Shown here piece after piece: positions 35,101 through 44,000 of a stretch of DNA of 64,000 nt. The stretch is from Pseudobythopirellula maris (GTDB lineage Bacteria; Planctomycetota; Planctomycetia; Pirellulales; Lacipirellulaceae): assembly GCF_007859945.1 (NCBI RefSeq), contig NZ_SJPQ01000004.1:124001-188000 (forward strand), read 5' to 3'. The notes beneath the pieces are model-generated. The model made no database searches. It was not told the origin of the DNA and saw nothing but the letters and a program-made list of their open reading frames with translations. A program made the position numbers and the translations under genes. Each line of letters opens with the position of its first letter. Within the stretch, counting starts at the first letter, position 1.

Positions 35101-35205
35101 TTTCAAGAACTGACCCGCATTCTGGAGATGAGTGGCGACTTCGACGAGCGCCTCGAAGAAGAGTTCCGCAACATGATCGCTGCAACCGGAGACCGTCGTG
35201 TTTGA
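32128..35205 (+). CDS. res: Type III-like restriction endonuclease helicase subunit (BPTD_3080-like)
   Basis: A 1025-residue SF2 translocase with a nuclease domain. Walker A is LATGAGKTT at residues ~177-184; the DEAH-type Walker B is VLNDEAHHCYRE near 308-318; motif VI is found in VIGRALRRQNY near 650. The C terminus has a PD-(D/E)XK core: VPDFILLVDDG with VVEVKGYRG near 934-962. This fits the Res subunit of type III and related ATP-dependent restriction enzymes, which cut after meeting unmodified sites. It is the first gene of a four-gene operon; the second gene starts 8 bases before its stop (GTGTTTGA), a translational coupling. ATG at 32128. Confidence 0.9.
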   Translation: MENPFFDQPILNSPYEYPTSHWELDEEGQPTQQVIASRRPAKFVTPIPKAKKRNRSKQRSLEMGDEDVDFDVSTAEQEYAKTARLVNDIRAEVDAWRKDHTRDNNVTPETARLLEHWRNHPFSSVRPFFCQLEAVETAIWLTEVAPKTARGKDFLSRLDEANDEANPGLNRLALKLATGAGKTTVMAMLIAWQTINAVRRPGSKRFTRGFLIVAPGLTIKDRLRVLQPNDPDSYYASRELVPNDMLRELGRAEIVITNYHAFKLRERMELAKGTRALLEGREEEMQTLETEGQMIQRVMPNLMGIKNVMVLNDEAHHCYREKPGDPVEDDELDADEKHDAKENAEAARMWISGLEAVNRKLGLNRIVDLSATPFFLRGSGYAEGTLFPWTMTDFSLMDAIECGIVKLPRVPVADNLPGDQMPIYRDLWKHIRKKMPKKGRGTKQRKGETQVDPRKLPAELMAALDALYGHYKKTYASWQKAGIDVPPCFIVVCSNTSASKLIYDYISGFDRLTEEGEVSYVPGQLELFRNYDEYGQPLARPNTLLIDSQQLESGEALDKNFRDAASNEIARFREEIIERTGSRQEAENLSESDLLREVMNTVGKKDRLGEQIRCVVSVSMLTEGWDTNTVTHVLGVRAFKTQLLCEQVIGRALRRQNYEINEQGLFDVEYADILGIPFDFTAKPVVTKPTPPRPTVRVQAVRPQRDVCEIRFPRVEGYRIDLPSEELDVEFTAESILELSTDLIGPTEARNQGIIGKPVDLNLIHTGKVRAKTIAFELAQQLLETRFRDANEDPKQHLYFPLVRVCEKWIDQCLKCRAGTFPAQLKYRPIAEMACERIYAAITTRFADERPVTAILDPYNPTGSTAHVGFNTSASQLWETDSRRCHINYAVLDSSWEGEFCRLAEQHPRVYAYVKNHNMGFEVPYRDGSRQRQYVPDFILLVDDGNGRDDPLHLVVEVKGYRGENAKDKRLTMDTYWVPGVNNLGTHGRWAFQELTRILEMSGDFDERLEEEFRNMIAATGDRRV

Positions 35206-37012
35206 CACTTCGAAGATACAACTCAAGCAGCTCTTGGAGGACGCCGAGTCGGGCAAGCTTCAGCTCCCCGATTTTCAGCGCGACTATGTCTGGGGTGATG
35301 AAGACGTTCGAGGCTTGATCGCGTCGATCGCCAAGGGATTCCCGATCGGAGCCCTGCTCACATTAGAGGCGGGCGGCGAAGTTTCCTTTCAGCCACGGCT
35401 GCTCGCAGGTGTACCCGAGAGCGACGTGGAGCCCGAGCACCTGCTGCTTGACGGTCAGCAACGCGTCACATCGCTCTACCAGTCCCTTTCCTGCAAGGAC
35501 CCGGTCAAGACGCGGTACCGAAAGAAGAAGACCCTCGACCGTTACTACTACTTGCGGATCGAGGCGGCCCTAGAGGAGTCGGCCGACATCTACGATGCGA
35601 TCCTCTCAGTGCCTCACGACCGCGTCTTGCGATCGGACTTTGGCAAGAAGATCGATCTCGATGTCTCCACCCGAGAACTGGAATACCAACAGCGGCTCTT
35701 CCCGCTGAATCGCTCGCTCGACCCACTAGAGTGGGTGCTAAAGTGGCAGGCCTACGCGCAGGAGAGTGGTGATGACGTGACGGACCTTATGCAGGCATTC
35801 AACGACCGGTTCTTGGTGCCGCTTGCAGCGTACAACGTCCCACTTATCAAGCTCGACAAGAGCAACTCACGCGAAGCGATCTGCCTCGTATTCGAGAAGC
35901 TCAACATCGGCGGCAAGAAGCTCGACACGTTTGAGCTGCTCACCGCCATCTACGCCGCCAATCAGTTTGACCTGCGCGACGCCTGGAATGGCATCAAGAA
36001 GCGGCTTGTCGGCAAGCGCGAAGAGCGAGCCGTATTGAAGCCATTGGAGAACACGGAGTTCCTGCAAACCTGCACGGTTTTGCACACCTGGCGAGTGCGC
36101 CGTGAGCGTGAGGCGGCGGGCGTGGCGCCAAGCGACCTCCCACAGATTTCGTGCAAACGCCCCGCAATGCTTGGGCTGCCGCTTGAGGATTTCGAGCGTG
36201 ACTTGCCGATGGTCGAAGCCGCGTACCGCGAGGCGGCCGAGTTCATGCACCAGCAGAATATTATCGACGAAGATGACACGCCGTACCCCTTGCATACCGT
36301 TACGCTCGCCGCGGTGTTTGCCTCGCTCGGTGGAAAGCCGCCGACGATCGCCTCGTACGAAAAACTCGTCCGATGGTTTTGGTGCGGCGCTCTCGGCGAA
36401 GTCTACGGCAGCGGCGGCGAAACGCGGATGGCGGTTGACTTGCCGCAACTGGTCGCTTGGCTACGTGGCGAGGGGGGGCCGCCGAAGACGGTCGAAGACG
36501 CCATCTTTCAGCAGAATCGGCTTTGGTCGCTCCGAGGGAAAATGTCTGCCGCGTACAAGGCGATCCATGCCCTGCTGATGCGGAATGGCTGTCGCGATTT
36601 CATCACCGGTAAACCCACCGACTTGATGACTTACCACCAATCGAAGATCGACATTCATCACGTATTCCCCCGCGCGTGGTGCATACGCCAACAGATCCCC
36701 AAGACGCGGTTCAACAGCATCCTCAATAAGACCCCGCTTTCAAAACGATCCAACCAGATCATTGGTGGGGCCGCCCCATCGATTTATCTACGGAAGATCG
36801 AGAGCGAAACGGGACTTTCGACAGAGCAGCTCGACGAGGTACTCCGCAGCCACCTTATCGAGCCCCAGCATCTCCGTAACGACGACTTCGAAGCTTTCGT
36901 CGCCTCTCGCGTCGACGCCCTTTCCGGCCTCGTGTCGGACGCGATGGGCAAACCGGTGGTTCTGGGCGCCCCAGACTCCGCAGCCAGCCTCGACGAAGAC
37001 GAAAACGAATAA
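35198..37012 (+). CDS. DUF262 (GmrSD-like) protein with C-terminal HNH-like domain
   Basis: A 604-residue protein. The N-terminal DUF262 has LQLPDFQRDYVWGDEDVRGL, FPIGALLTLE and LLLDGQQRVTSLYQ, the ParB-like signatures of GmrS; this domain can hydrolyse NTP or bind nucleotides. The C-terminal part carries IDIHHVFPRAW followed by N-x-TPLSKRSNQIIG, which fits the DUF1524-like HNH nuclease of GmrD. So it has both halves of a GmrSD-type modification-dependent restriction enzyme in one chain. Its place between res and mod is unusual: it could cut phage DNA that carries modified bases and so escapes Res. It starts with GTG that overlaps the res stop and ends 20 bases before mod. Confidence 0.85.
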   Translation: MFDTSKIQLKQLLEDAESGKLQLPDFQRDYVWGDEDVRGLIASIAKGFPIGALLTLEAGGEVSFQPRLLAGVPESDVEPEHLLLDGQQRVTSLYQSLSCKDPVKTRYRKKKTLDRYYYLRIEAALEESADIYDAILSVPHDRVLRSDFGKKIDLDVSTRELEYQQRLFPLNRSLDPLEWVLKWQAYAQESGDDVTDLMQAFNDRFLVPLAAYNVPLIKLDKSNSREAICLVFEKLNIGGKKLDTFELLTAIYAANQFDLRDAWNGIKKRLVGKREERAVLKPLENTEFLQTCTVLHTWRVRREREAAGVAPSDLPQISCKRPAMLGLPLEDFERDLPMVEAAYREAAEFMHQQNIIDEDDTPYPLHTVTLAAVFASLGGKPPTIASYEKLVRWFWCGALGEVYGSGGETRMAVDLPQLVAWLRGEGGPPKTVEDAIFQQNRLWSLRGKMSAAYKAIHALLMRNGCRDFITGKPTDLMTYHQSKIDIHHVFPRAWCIRQQIPKTRFNSILNKTPLSKRSNQIIGGAAPSIYLRKIESETGLSTEQLDEVLRSHLIEPQHLRNDDFEAFVASRVDALSGLVSDAMGKPVVLGAPDSAASLDEDENE

Positions 37013-37032
37013 CACCGGAATAGATCGCCACG

Positions 37033-39909
37033 ATGGCTAAAAAACGCACCACCAAGAAGAAGACCAAGAAGACGGTCGAGGCGCTGACGCACCCCTCCAG
37101 CAAGCGGAAGAACTTGCCGTCGGCCGAGCACGAGCCGGTGATGGCGGCGGAGGACCGCGCGCCGGTGCGGGTGGCCATCGAGCGGCGTGATCCGGACCTC
37201 GATCCGCAGCTTGTTTGGCGGGGCAAGTTTGATGGGGACGAATCGAAGCTCGAGGTCCAGGCGCCGCCGGTCTACATCCAGGAGCGGGTCCACCCCAAAG
37301 CGCTCGTCGACGACCTGCTGCGCGAATCGACAAAGCGGGAGAAGAAGCAGGAACAGGATGAGCTGGAACGGGGCGACCGCGAGCCGCTGCTGTTTGCGGA
37401 CATGTACGAGGACTTCAACGGGGTGCCCGAGGAAGCCAAGGGGGCCGAGTTCTACCAGCACGACGCCAACTGGACCAATCGGCTGATCCTCGGCGACTCG
37501 CTCCAGGTGATGGCTTCCTTGGCGGAACGCGAGGGCCTCCGCGGCCAGGTGCAGTGCATCTACTTCGACCCACCTTACGGCATCAAGTTCAACAGCAACT
37601 TTCAGTGGTCCACCACCTCCCGCGACGTCAAGGACGGCAAGGCCGACCACATCACCCGCGAGCCGGAGCAGGTCAAGGCGTTCCGCGACACGTGGCAGGA
37701 CGGCATTCACACCTACCTATCCTACCTGCGCGACCGTCTCATCACGGCCCGTGACCTGCTCACCAACTCCGGCTCCCTATTCGCTCAGATCGGCGACGAA
37801 AATGTCCACCGTGTTAGGGCTGTGATGGATGAGGTCTTCGGGGAAGATAATTTCGTCTCGCTTGTAACCATGAAGACTACAGGTGGATTAGGTAGTGCAG
37901 GCTTAAAGAGCGTCGGAGACTACATACTATGGTATGCCCGAGATAAAGAAGTTATGAAGTTTCGGAAACCGCTTCTGACTAAAGTTCAGGGAGAGGGTTC
38001 TTCCACTGGAGCCCGATACAGCGCGGTCTACGATCGTGAAGCAGGGGAGTACCGTACATTAACCAGGCAGGAGCGTGCGGATGCATCTCTGATCCCCCCG
38101 TCAGTCAGCACTTTCCGTTATGACAATTTAATTTCGTCTGGATACACTACAACGTGTATTTTTCCGCTTGATTTTGAAGGGCAGACCTTCAAGCCAGGCG
38201 GTGGTAGGAGCTGGAAAACCAATCGACAAGGGATGGTCCGTCTAACGAAGGCTGGTCGTCTTGGATGCACTGGAAAGAGTGTTCAGTATCGCCGATTTCT
38301 GGATGATTATCCGAGTTACGAAGTCAACAACATTTGGGATGATCTGGCGGTTCGAACTGACAAACAGTATGTAGTAGAAACTTCTACCTCAGCGATAGCC
38401 CGCTGCCTTCTGATGGCAACCGATCCTGGCGATCTGGTGTTGGACCCAACGTGCGGGTCGGGGACGTCTGCGTACGTGGCCGAGCAGTGGGGCAGGCGGT
38501 GGATCACGATCGACACCTCGCGAGTGAGCCTTGCCCTGGCACGAGCGAGGATCATGGGCGCCCGCTACCCGTACTACCTGCTGGCCGACAGCCCCGAGGG
38601 ACAGCAGCAAGAAGCGAAGATCAGCCGCACCGAGCCGAGCACCCAGCCTACCTACGGCCGCGTGCGGCAAGGCTTTGTCTACGAGCGGGTGCCGCACATC
38701 ACGCTTAAGAGCATTGCGAACAACACCGAGATCGATGTCATCTGGGAGCAGTATCAGGGGGAGCTTTCAGCGATCAGCGATCAGCTGTCAGCCGAGCTGA
38801 AACTCAAGAAGCCTTGGGAGGAGTGGGAGATCCCCCGCGAGGCGGACGACTCCTGGAGCAAGAAAGCCAAGAAGCTGCACGTCGATTGGTGGAAGCAGCG
38901 GATCGCGCGGCAGAAGGAGATCGACGCCAGCATCGCCGCCAAGGCGGACTACGAGTACCTGTACGACAAGCCGTACGAGGACAAGAAGAAGGTCCGCGTC
39001 GCCGGCCCGTTCACCGTTGAAAGCCTCAGCCCGCACCGCACCCTGGGGGTCGGCGCCGATGACGAACTGATCGATCCGCTCAAGCTGGGCAAGAAGCGTC
39101 GCGGCGGGCAGTCTGACTCGGGCACGTCGCCCGACTTCGTGACCGTCATCCTCGAAAACCTCCGCACCGCCGGCGTGCAGCAGGCAAGCAAGGAAGACCG
39201 CATCGAGTTCTTGTCGCTCAAGCCTTGGCCCGGCGAGCACGTTTGCGCCGAGGGGCAGTACGAAGAGTCGGGTGACGACAAGCGAGCCGCCGTGTTCATC
39301 GGCCCCGAGTTCGGCACCGTCGCGCGCAGCGATCTGGCCGCCGCGGCAAGAGAAGCAGCCGAGGCAGGCTTCGACGTGCTGATCACCTGCGCCTTCAGCT
39401 ACGACGCGCACGCAAGCGAGTTCGACAAGCTCGGCGCCCTGCCGGTCTTGAAGGCCCGCATGAACGCTGACCTGCACATGGCGGGCGACCTGGCCAACAC
39501 CGGCAAGGGTAACCTGTTTGTGATCTTCGGCGAGCCCGACATCGAGATGCTCAGCGTTTCTTCGGACAAGGGGGGCAAGCAGCTCCGCGTGAAGGTCAAC
39601 GGCGTCGACGTGTTCGACCCCTCCACGGGCGAGGTCCGCAGCGACAACGCTGACGGCATCGCCTGCTGGATGATCGACGACGACTACAACGAAGAGAGCT
39701 TCTTCGTCCGCCACGCCTACTTCCTCGGCCAGGGCGATCCGTACAAGAGCCTCAAGACAACGCTCAAGGCCGAGATCGACGCCGAGGCCTGGGCCACCCT
39801 CAACAGCGACACCAGCCGCCCCTTCGACAAGCCGAAGAGCGGCCGCATCGCGGTGAAGGTGATCAACCACCTGGGGGACGAGGTGATGAAGGTTTTCCGG
39901 GTGGAGTAA
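37033..39909 (+). CDS. mod: Beta-class adenine DNA methyltransferase (type III Mod)
   Basis: A 958-residue site-specific DNA methyltransferase. It begins with a Lys/Thr-rich stretch. Motif IV is FDPPYGIKF near residue 178; motif I, LDPTCGSGTSAYVAEQWG, comes later near 470, so it is the beta order expected of type III Mod. Between them lies the target recognition domain (~257-469). Coding bases 37800-38440 are clearly poorer in G+C than both flanks, so that domain was probably exchanged. The C-terminal half has further conserved segments for complex formation. A short repeat sequence (SAISDQLSAEL, 38760-38800) is inserted in frame after the core. It should protect self DNA from the Res protein and sits 9 bases before the next gene. 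Confidence 0.9.
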   Translation: MAKKRTTKKKTKKTVEALTHPSSKRKNLPSAEHEPVMAAEDRAPVRVAIERRDPDLDPQLVWRGKFDGDESKLEVQAPPVYIQERVHPKALVDDLLRESTKREKKQEQDELERGDREPLLFADMYEDFNGVPEEAKGAEFYQHDANWTNRLILGDSLQVMASLAEREGLRGQVQCIYFDPPYGIKFNSNFQWSTTSRDVKDGKADHITREPEQVKAFRDTWQDGIHTYLSYLRDRLITARDLLTNSGSLFAQIGDENVHRVRAVMDEVFGEDNFVSLVTMKTTGGLGSAGLKSVGDYILWYARDKEVMKFRKPLLTKVQGEGSSTGARYSAVYDREAGEYRTLTRQERADASLIPPSVSTFRYDNLISSGYTTTCIFPLDFEGQTFKPGGGRSWKTNRQGMVRLTKAGRLGCTGKSVQYRRFLDDYPSYEVNNIWDDLAVRTDKQYVVETSTSAIARCLLMATDPGDLVLDPTCGSGTSAYVAEQWGRRWITIDTSRVSLALARARIMGARYPYYLLADSPEGQQQEAKISRTEPSTQPTYGRVRQGFVYERVPHITLKSIANNTEIDVIWEQYQGELSAISDQLSAELKLKKPWEEWEIPREADDSWSKKAKKLHVDWWKQRIARQKEIDASIAAKADYEYLYDKPYEDKKKVRVAGPFTVESLSPHRTLGVGADDELIDPLKLGKKRRGGQSDSGTSPDFVTVILENLRTAGVQQASKEDRIEFLSLKPWPGEHVCAEGQYEESGDDKRAAVFIGPEFGTVARSDLAAAAREAAEAGFDVLITCAFSYDAHASEFDKLGALPVLKARMNADLHMAGDLANTGKGNLFVIFGEPDIEMLSVSSDKGGKQLRVKVNGVDVFDPSTGEVRSDNADGIACWMIDDDYNEESFFVRHAYFLGQGDPYKSLKTTLKAEIDAEAWATLNSDTSRPFDKPKSGRIAVKVINHLGDEVMKVFRVE
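38759..38800. repeat. AGCTTTCAGCGATCAGC repeat inside mod
   Basis: The phrase GGGAGCTTTCAGCGATCAGC here recurs at 61945-61965 in an intergenic region outside the element. Within mod it is kept in frame and encodes ELSAISDQLSAEL. It resembles short palindromic TCAGC repeats that spread through genomes. Confidence 0.6.
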
Positions 39910-39918
39910 GGAGCAGCC

Positions 39919-40782
39919 ATGGCGCGGAAAAAGACAGCGGTATACGCCCACCCGATGGACGAGGGCGAGAAGCTATACCAGCAGCGAGCGCGAATCGCGT
40001 TGCCCCTGTTGGTGCGTCAGGCGCTCGCTCAGGAGCAGATCAAGTACGATCCGCTCGCCAAGGAGATGGGGATGCCCAATCCCCGTAACCTCAACTTCGT
40101 CCTCGGCAGCGTGGGGGCCACGCTCGAAAAGCTGGGCGCTAGATGGGGCGAGCGGATCCCACCGATTCAGTCGCTCGTGGTCTCGCAAGGTTCGGGGCTT
40201 CCCGGGGCAGGGTTCTTCAGCGGTTTCGCGAAGCTGGAGAAGCCCACACGCCAGCAGCTAGAGGCGAAGCTCAAGGAGTACCACGCCGACATATTCGCTT
40301 ATCCGAAGTGGCTTGAAGTGCTGCCGGCGTTGGGGCTGTCGCTCGCGGAAACCGTACCGAGCGACATGATCGAAGCCGCCCGTGCGTTCCGAGGGGGCCC
40401 CGAGAGTGAGCACCACAAGGCCCTCAAGGACTTGGTGTTGAACAACCCCCGGCTGCTGGGCATTCCAGTACGCTCCAAGGGCGAATTGGAATTTGCCTTG
40501 CCTTCCGCCGACCGCATCGACGTTTTCTTTACCAGCGGGAGGAAGCAGTTCGGCATCGAGGTCAAGTCGTCGATCTCCGGTGAGCAGGACATCATCCGTG
40601 GGTTATTTCAGTGCGTGAAATACCAAGCGGTACTCGACGCGTGGCGGGCCACGGAGCAGATCGTCGCCGATATCCGAGTGATGCTTGTGCTCGATAGACA
40701 TCTCCCAGCAACGCTAGAAAAGTTGCGGAACACGTTGGGCGTCCGTGTCGAAGAGAACTTTTCAGCCAGAGCGAAGGCGTGA
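39919..40782 (+). CDS. PD-(D/E)XK-like protein, last gene of the restriction operon
   Basis: A 287-residue protein that is not a family I can name. Residues ~150-235 hold a likely PD-(D/E)XK core: SADRIDVFF (Asp), GIEVKSSISGE (Glu-x-Lys) and then QCVKYQAVLDAW, an arrangement of Res-like or resolvase-like nucleases where a Q-x3-Y helix follows the core. The N terminus is helical (KLYQQRARIALPLLVRQAL) with a start-like phrase of a DUF-type regulator, and MGMPNPRNLNFVLGSVGATL resembles a small DNA-binding helix pair. Ribosome-binding sequence GGAG lies 8 bases before ATG. The short gap after mod (9 bases) shows it belongs to the operon. It may be an accessory nuclease. Confidence 0.6.
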   Translation: MARKKTAVYAHPMDEGEKLYQQRARIALPLLVRQALAQEQIKYDPLAKEMGMPNPRNLNFVLGSVGATLEKLGARWGERIPPIQSLVVSQGSGLPGAGFFSGFAKLEKPTRQQLEAKLKEYHADIFAYPKWLEVLPALGLSLAETVPSDMIEAARAFRGGPESEHHKALKDLVLNNPRLLGIPVRSKGELEFALPSADRIDVFFTSGRKQFGIEVKSSISGEQDIIRGLFQCVKYQAVLDAWRATEQIVADIRVMLVLDRHLPATLEKLRNTLGVRVEENFSARAKA

Positions 40783-40994
40783 GCAGCGACGAACGCATCA
40801 TCGACACAAGCATTCCATGCCTGGTGAGCGGCGTCTTGATGACCGGCAAACATTACGCGTGCCTGATCGCCACTGCGGAGCGGCTAGCGGTTAGCGACAG
40901 AGCTGCTGGGAGGGGTGATGAGGCATGCGGCGCGCCGCACCCGTGGACCCCCGGAGTTTCCGCAAAAAACGCGCACGCCCCCCATGTCGGCTAA
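40779..40994 (+). CDS. Short reading frame coupled to the nuclease-like gene
   Basis: A 71-residue frame starting with GTG that overlaps the preceding stop (GTGA). Residues 1-45 (LMTGKHYACLIATAERLAV) look like a normal protein, but the rest is Gly/Pro/Ala-rich and has no fold. It could be a small accessory protein, a truncated gene end or chance. It is kept because of the overlap only. Confidence 0.25.
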   Translation: MSSDERIIDTSIPCLVSGVLMTGKHYACLIATAERLAVSDRAAGRGDEACGAPHPWTPGVSAKNAHAPHVG

Positions 40995-41015
40995 GTGGCA
41001 TTTCGGCTGTGCATC

Positions 41016-44000
41016 TCAACCCACCCCCCCTGCCAATTCGATCGCGGTTTCGAGCCGTTCTCGCGCCGACTTGGCGAGCCGCGACAGCCCGATTTCGCGA
41101 GCGAAGGCGATCGCCGGGTCGTCGCTCGAAGTCAGATCGGGTCGGCTCGAGACCAAGCCGATGAGTTCCGCCATCGGGATCTCGTCGAGGCTTCGCCGTT
41201 CGTCCTCGGGCGCCGCGTGGCGGAATGGCGCGGTCGCGGCGGGCTTGTCGCTGGGCCATAGGAACCGGCCGGCTTCTTCCTTGGTCGAGGTGACCTCGGG
41301 GATCATCGCCAGCACCCGATCACGGATCCTCGCCCCGGTTCGTGCGAACCCGTGAGCCCGTGCGATGCGTCGCGCTAGCACGTCGTCTCGGATCGGGCCT
41401 TCGGTCTCGACGATCGCCAACGCCAATTCTCGAAGATCACGGGAGTATTCGTCGTCATAGAATCGGTCCTGGTCCGCGGTGCGGTCGTCCAGTTTGGTGA
41501 TGACATAGGCCTTTCGTGGCTTGTCATTCGAAGCCTGCTTGGCGACAAGCCGGGGGTGGCGGCTGTCATCGGTCGCAGGCGCGTCGGCGATCTCGTGCGT
41601 GTAGTTGACCGGCGGTAGGAGATCGTCACCGGCGGCGCCTGCCCTTGGCGGCGTAAACGCCTGAAGGCCCTCCGGCGAATCTTCGTTGGCCGGCGTGCTT
41701 GAGGGCCGGTCGCCCTCTCGAGAGGCTTGCAGCAGGCTGGTGAGCCGGTTGTGCAGGTCATCGATCGCCGCGTCGGGGTGGCGCCACCAATCGGGCGACC
41801 ATACCCGCAAGATATTCCAGCCGAGGTTCTCGAGCACCTGCTGGCGTGTCTTGTCCCGATCGCGAGCCGCCGCCGCCCGTAGGTAGGCGGCGCCGTCGCA
41901 TTCGATCCCCGCCAAGTAGGCTTCTGGTCGGTCGGGGTGGACGACCCCCAGGTCGACACGGAACCCCGAAACGCCCACCCCGGGGGTCAAACTCCACCCA
42001 CGGCTTTCGAGGGCCACACTGACCGCCTGCTCGAAACAGGGGGCCGCGTCGCCCGTCGATTCTATCGTGGCGGCGAGGACCGTCTCCGGCCCCTTGTGGG
42101 CGTATTCCAAGAAGGCCTTGAGGTCGTGCACGCCCCGTGCCTTGGATCGATCGGCCCGCAGCTCGTCGGGCAGGAAGGAAGCGAAGACACGCAACGCCTG
42201 CCGGGCCCGGGTCACCGCCACGTTCAGCCGCCGTTCGCCCCCCTCCCGGTTGATGGCCCCGAAATCGACGGGGAACTTGCCCGCCGCGTCCTTGCCGAAA
42301 GTGATCGAGAAATACATCACGTCTCGCTCGTCGCCCTGGACGTTCTCCAGGTTCTTGACGGCGGTCGGCTCGACGCGGTCGTCGGCAAAGAACCACTCCA
42401 ACTCGGGGGCGTCTCGCAGGGCCTGGTCGAACAGGTCTTGGATCAGAGCCTGCTGTTGGCTGTTGAACGTCACGACGCCGTAAGTCAGACGCTCCCCTTC
42501 GGGCCTGGCGAGGCAGCGACGCATCCGCTCGACGGCGTCGGCCACGATCGCCTCGGCCTCCGCGCGGTTGGTGCGGCTCTTGCCACGGTCGTACAGCCCT
42601 CCCGCCACTGGGATCAACGATACGCCCCGGTCTTCCGACTCCGCCGCCGGGAAGGTGACTAGTCCGTCGCCGTAATAATGGTGATTAGAGAAGGCGATCA
42701 GCGATTCGTGGCGGCTGCGGTAGTGCCAGTTGAGCACCAACTCGGGCAAGCCCGAGGCGTGCGCCTCGTCGAGGATGCTCGCCAGGTCCTTCTCGTAGTC
42801 TTCGAGTTCGGCGTTGTCTTCGTCGTCGTCGGCCTTGCCAAAAAAGTTGGTCGGGGGAAGCTGCTTCGGGTCGCCGACAATGATCGTTTGCTTGCCGCGG
42901 GCGATCGCCCCGATCGCGTCCCAGGTAGCGATCTGCGACGCCTCGTCGAAGACGACCACGTCGAACGGCGCCTGATCCGCCGGCAGGTACTGCGCGATCG
43001 ACAGCGGCGACATCATCAGGCACGGCGCGAGCTTGCTGAACGTCTCGGGCATGCCGGAGATCAATTCACGGATCGATTTGCTCGGCCGCTTCAGCCCTAT
43101 TTGGTGCCGGAGCAGCCCTAACTCTGACTTGCGAGGGACCTGCTCGCTCGCTGGAAGGCCGTGGTAGATTGCCTGCACCGCCCGGGGCGCCGCGGCCTTG
43201 CGAGCCGATTCATCGAGTTGGCAAAAGTCCTTGATCGCGTCCTCGTGACGGATCCGCTGAAATTTCCTCAACGCGTCGGACTGGTCCACCGCCAACGGCA
43301 GCCACCAGCGGGCGTAGGCGTGTTCGAATCGCGAAGCGGCCTCTTCGACCGTGAACTCGCCCCGTTGCAACGATGCGACGAAAGGCGCCAGGCCAAGCGT
43401 CTCGGCACGGCGACGAGCCGCCGTCCACGCGATCCACTGATTCAGCACGGAACGATTGGAGAGAACCCGCTCCGCCTGTTCCGCCGCGTCGCGGACGACC
43501 GAGACGGAGGCTTTCGGGACGGGCGTCACCTCCGCGAGCCTGGCGTACTCTTGCCATGCGTTCTGGAAATCCTTAGCGCTTCGGCGGCAATCGGACGCCG
43601 ATTGGCGCCCTTCTTCGGTCAGCGATGCCTGCAGCCCAGCGACCGACGCGTTCGACAAGCCGAGCGTCGCTGCGATTTCACGGAGTCGCCCCGCGGCCTC
43701 GAGCTGCGAGTCGAGGGCGGAGCCATCTTCCAACACCTCCGCTTGAAGATCGGGAGGGAGATCGAGCGCCGCCATGTTCTCCTGCAGCTCGATGCGTAGC
43801 TGCTCCATCACACGCCCTGGTGGGTAGAGACGCCGGGCGGCAGCGATCAACGGCTCGAGTGATTGACGGTTGGCCTCTCCGACACGCTCCGGTGAGCTCT
43901 CGGCCGCGACGAACGCGTCACGCAACCGGCGGGCCGCTTCGAGCGGCGGGCGAAGGCTCGGCGGGTCTTGGTCGACAGCCAACTGCAGCTCCTGAGGCAG

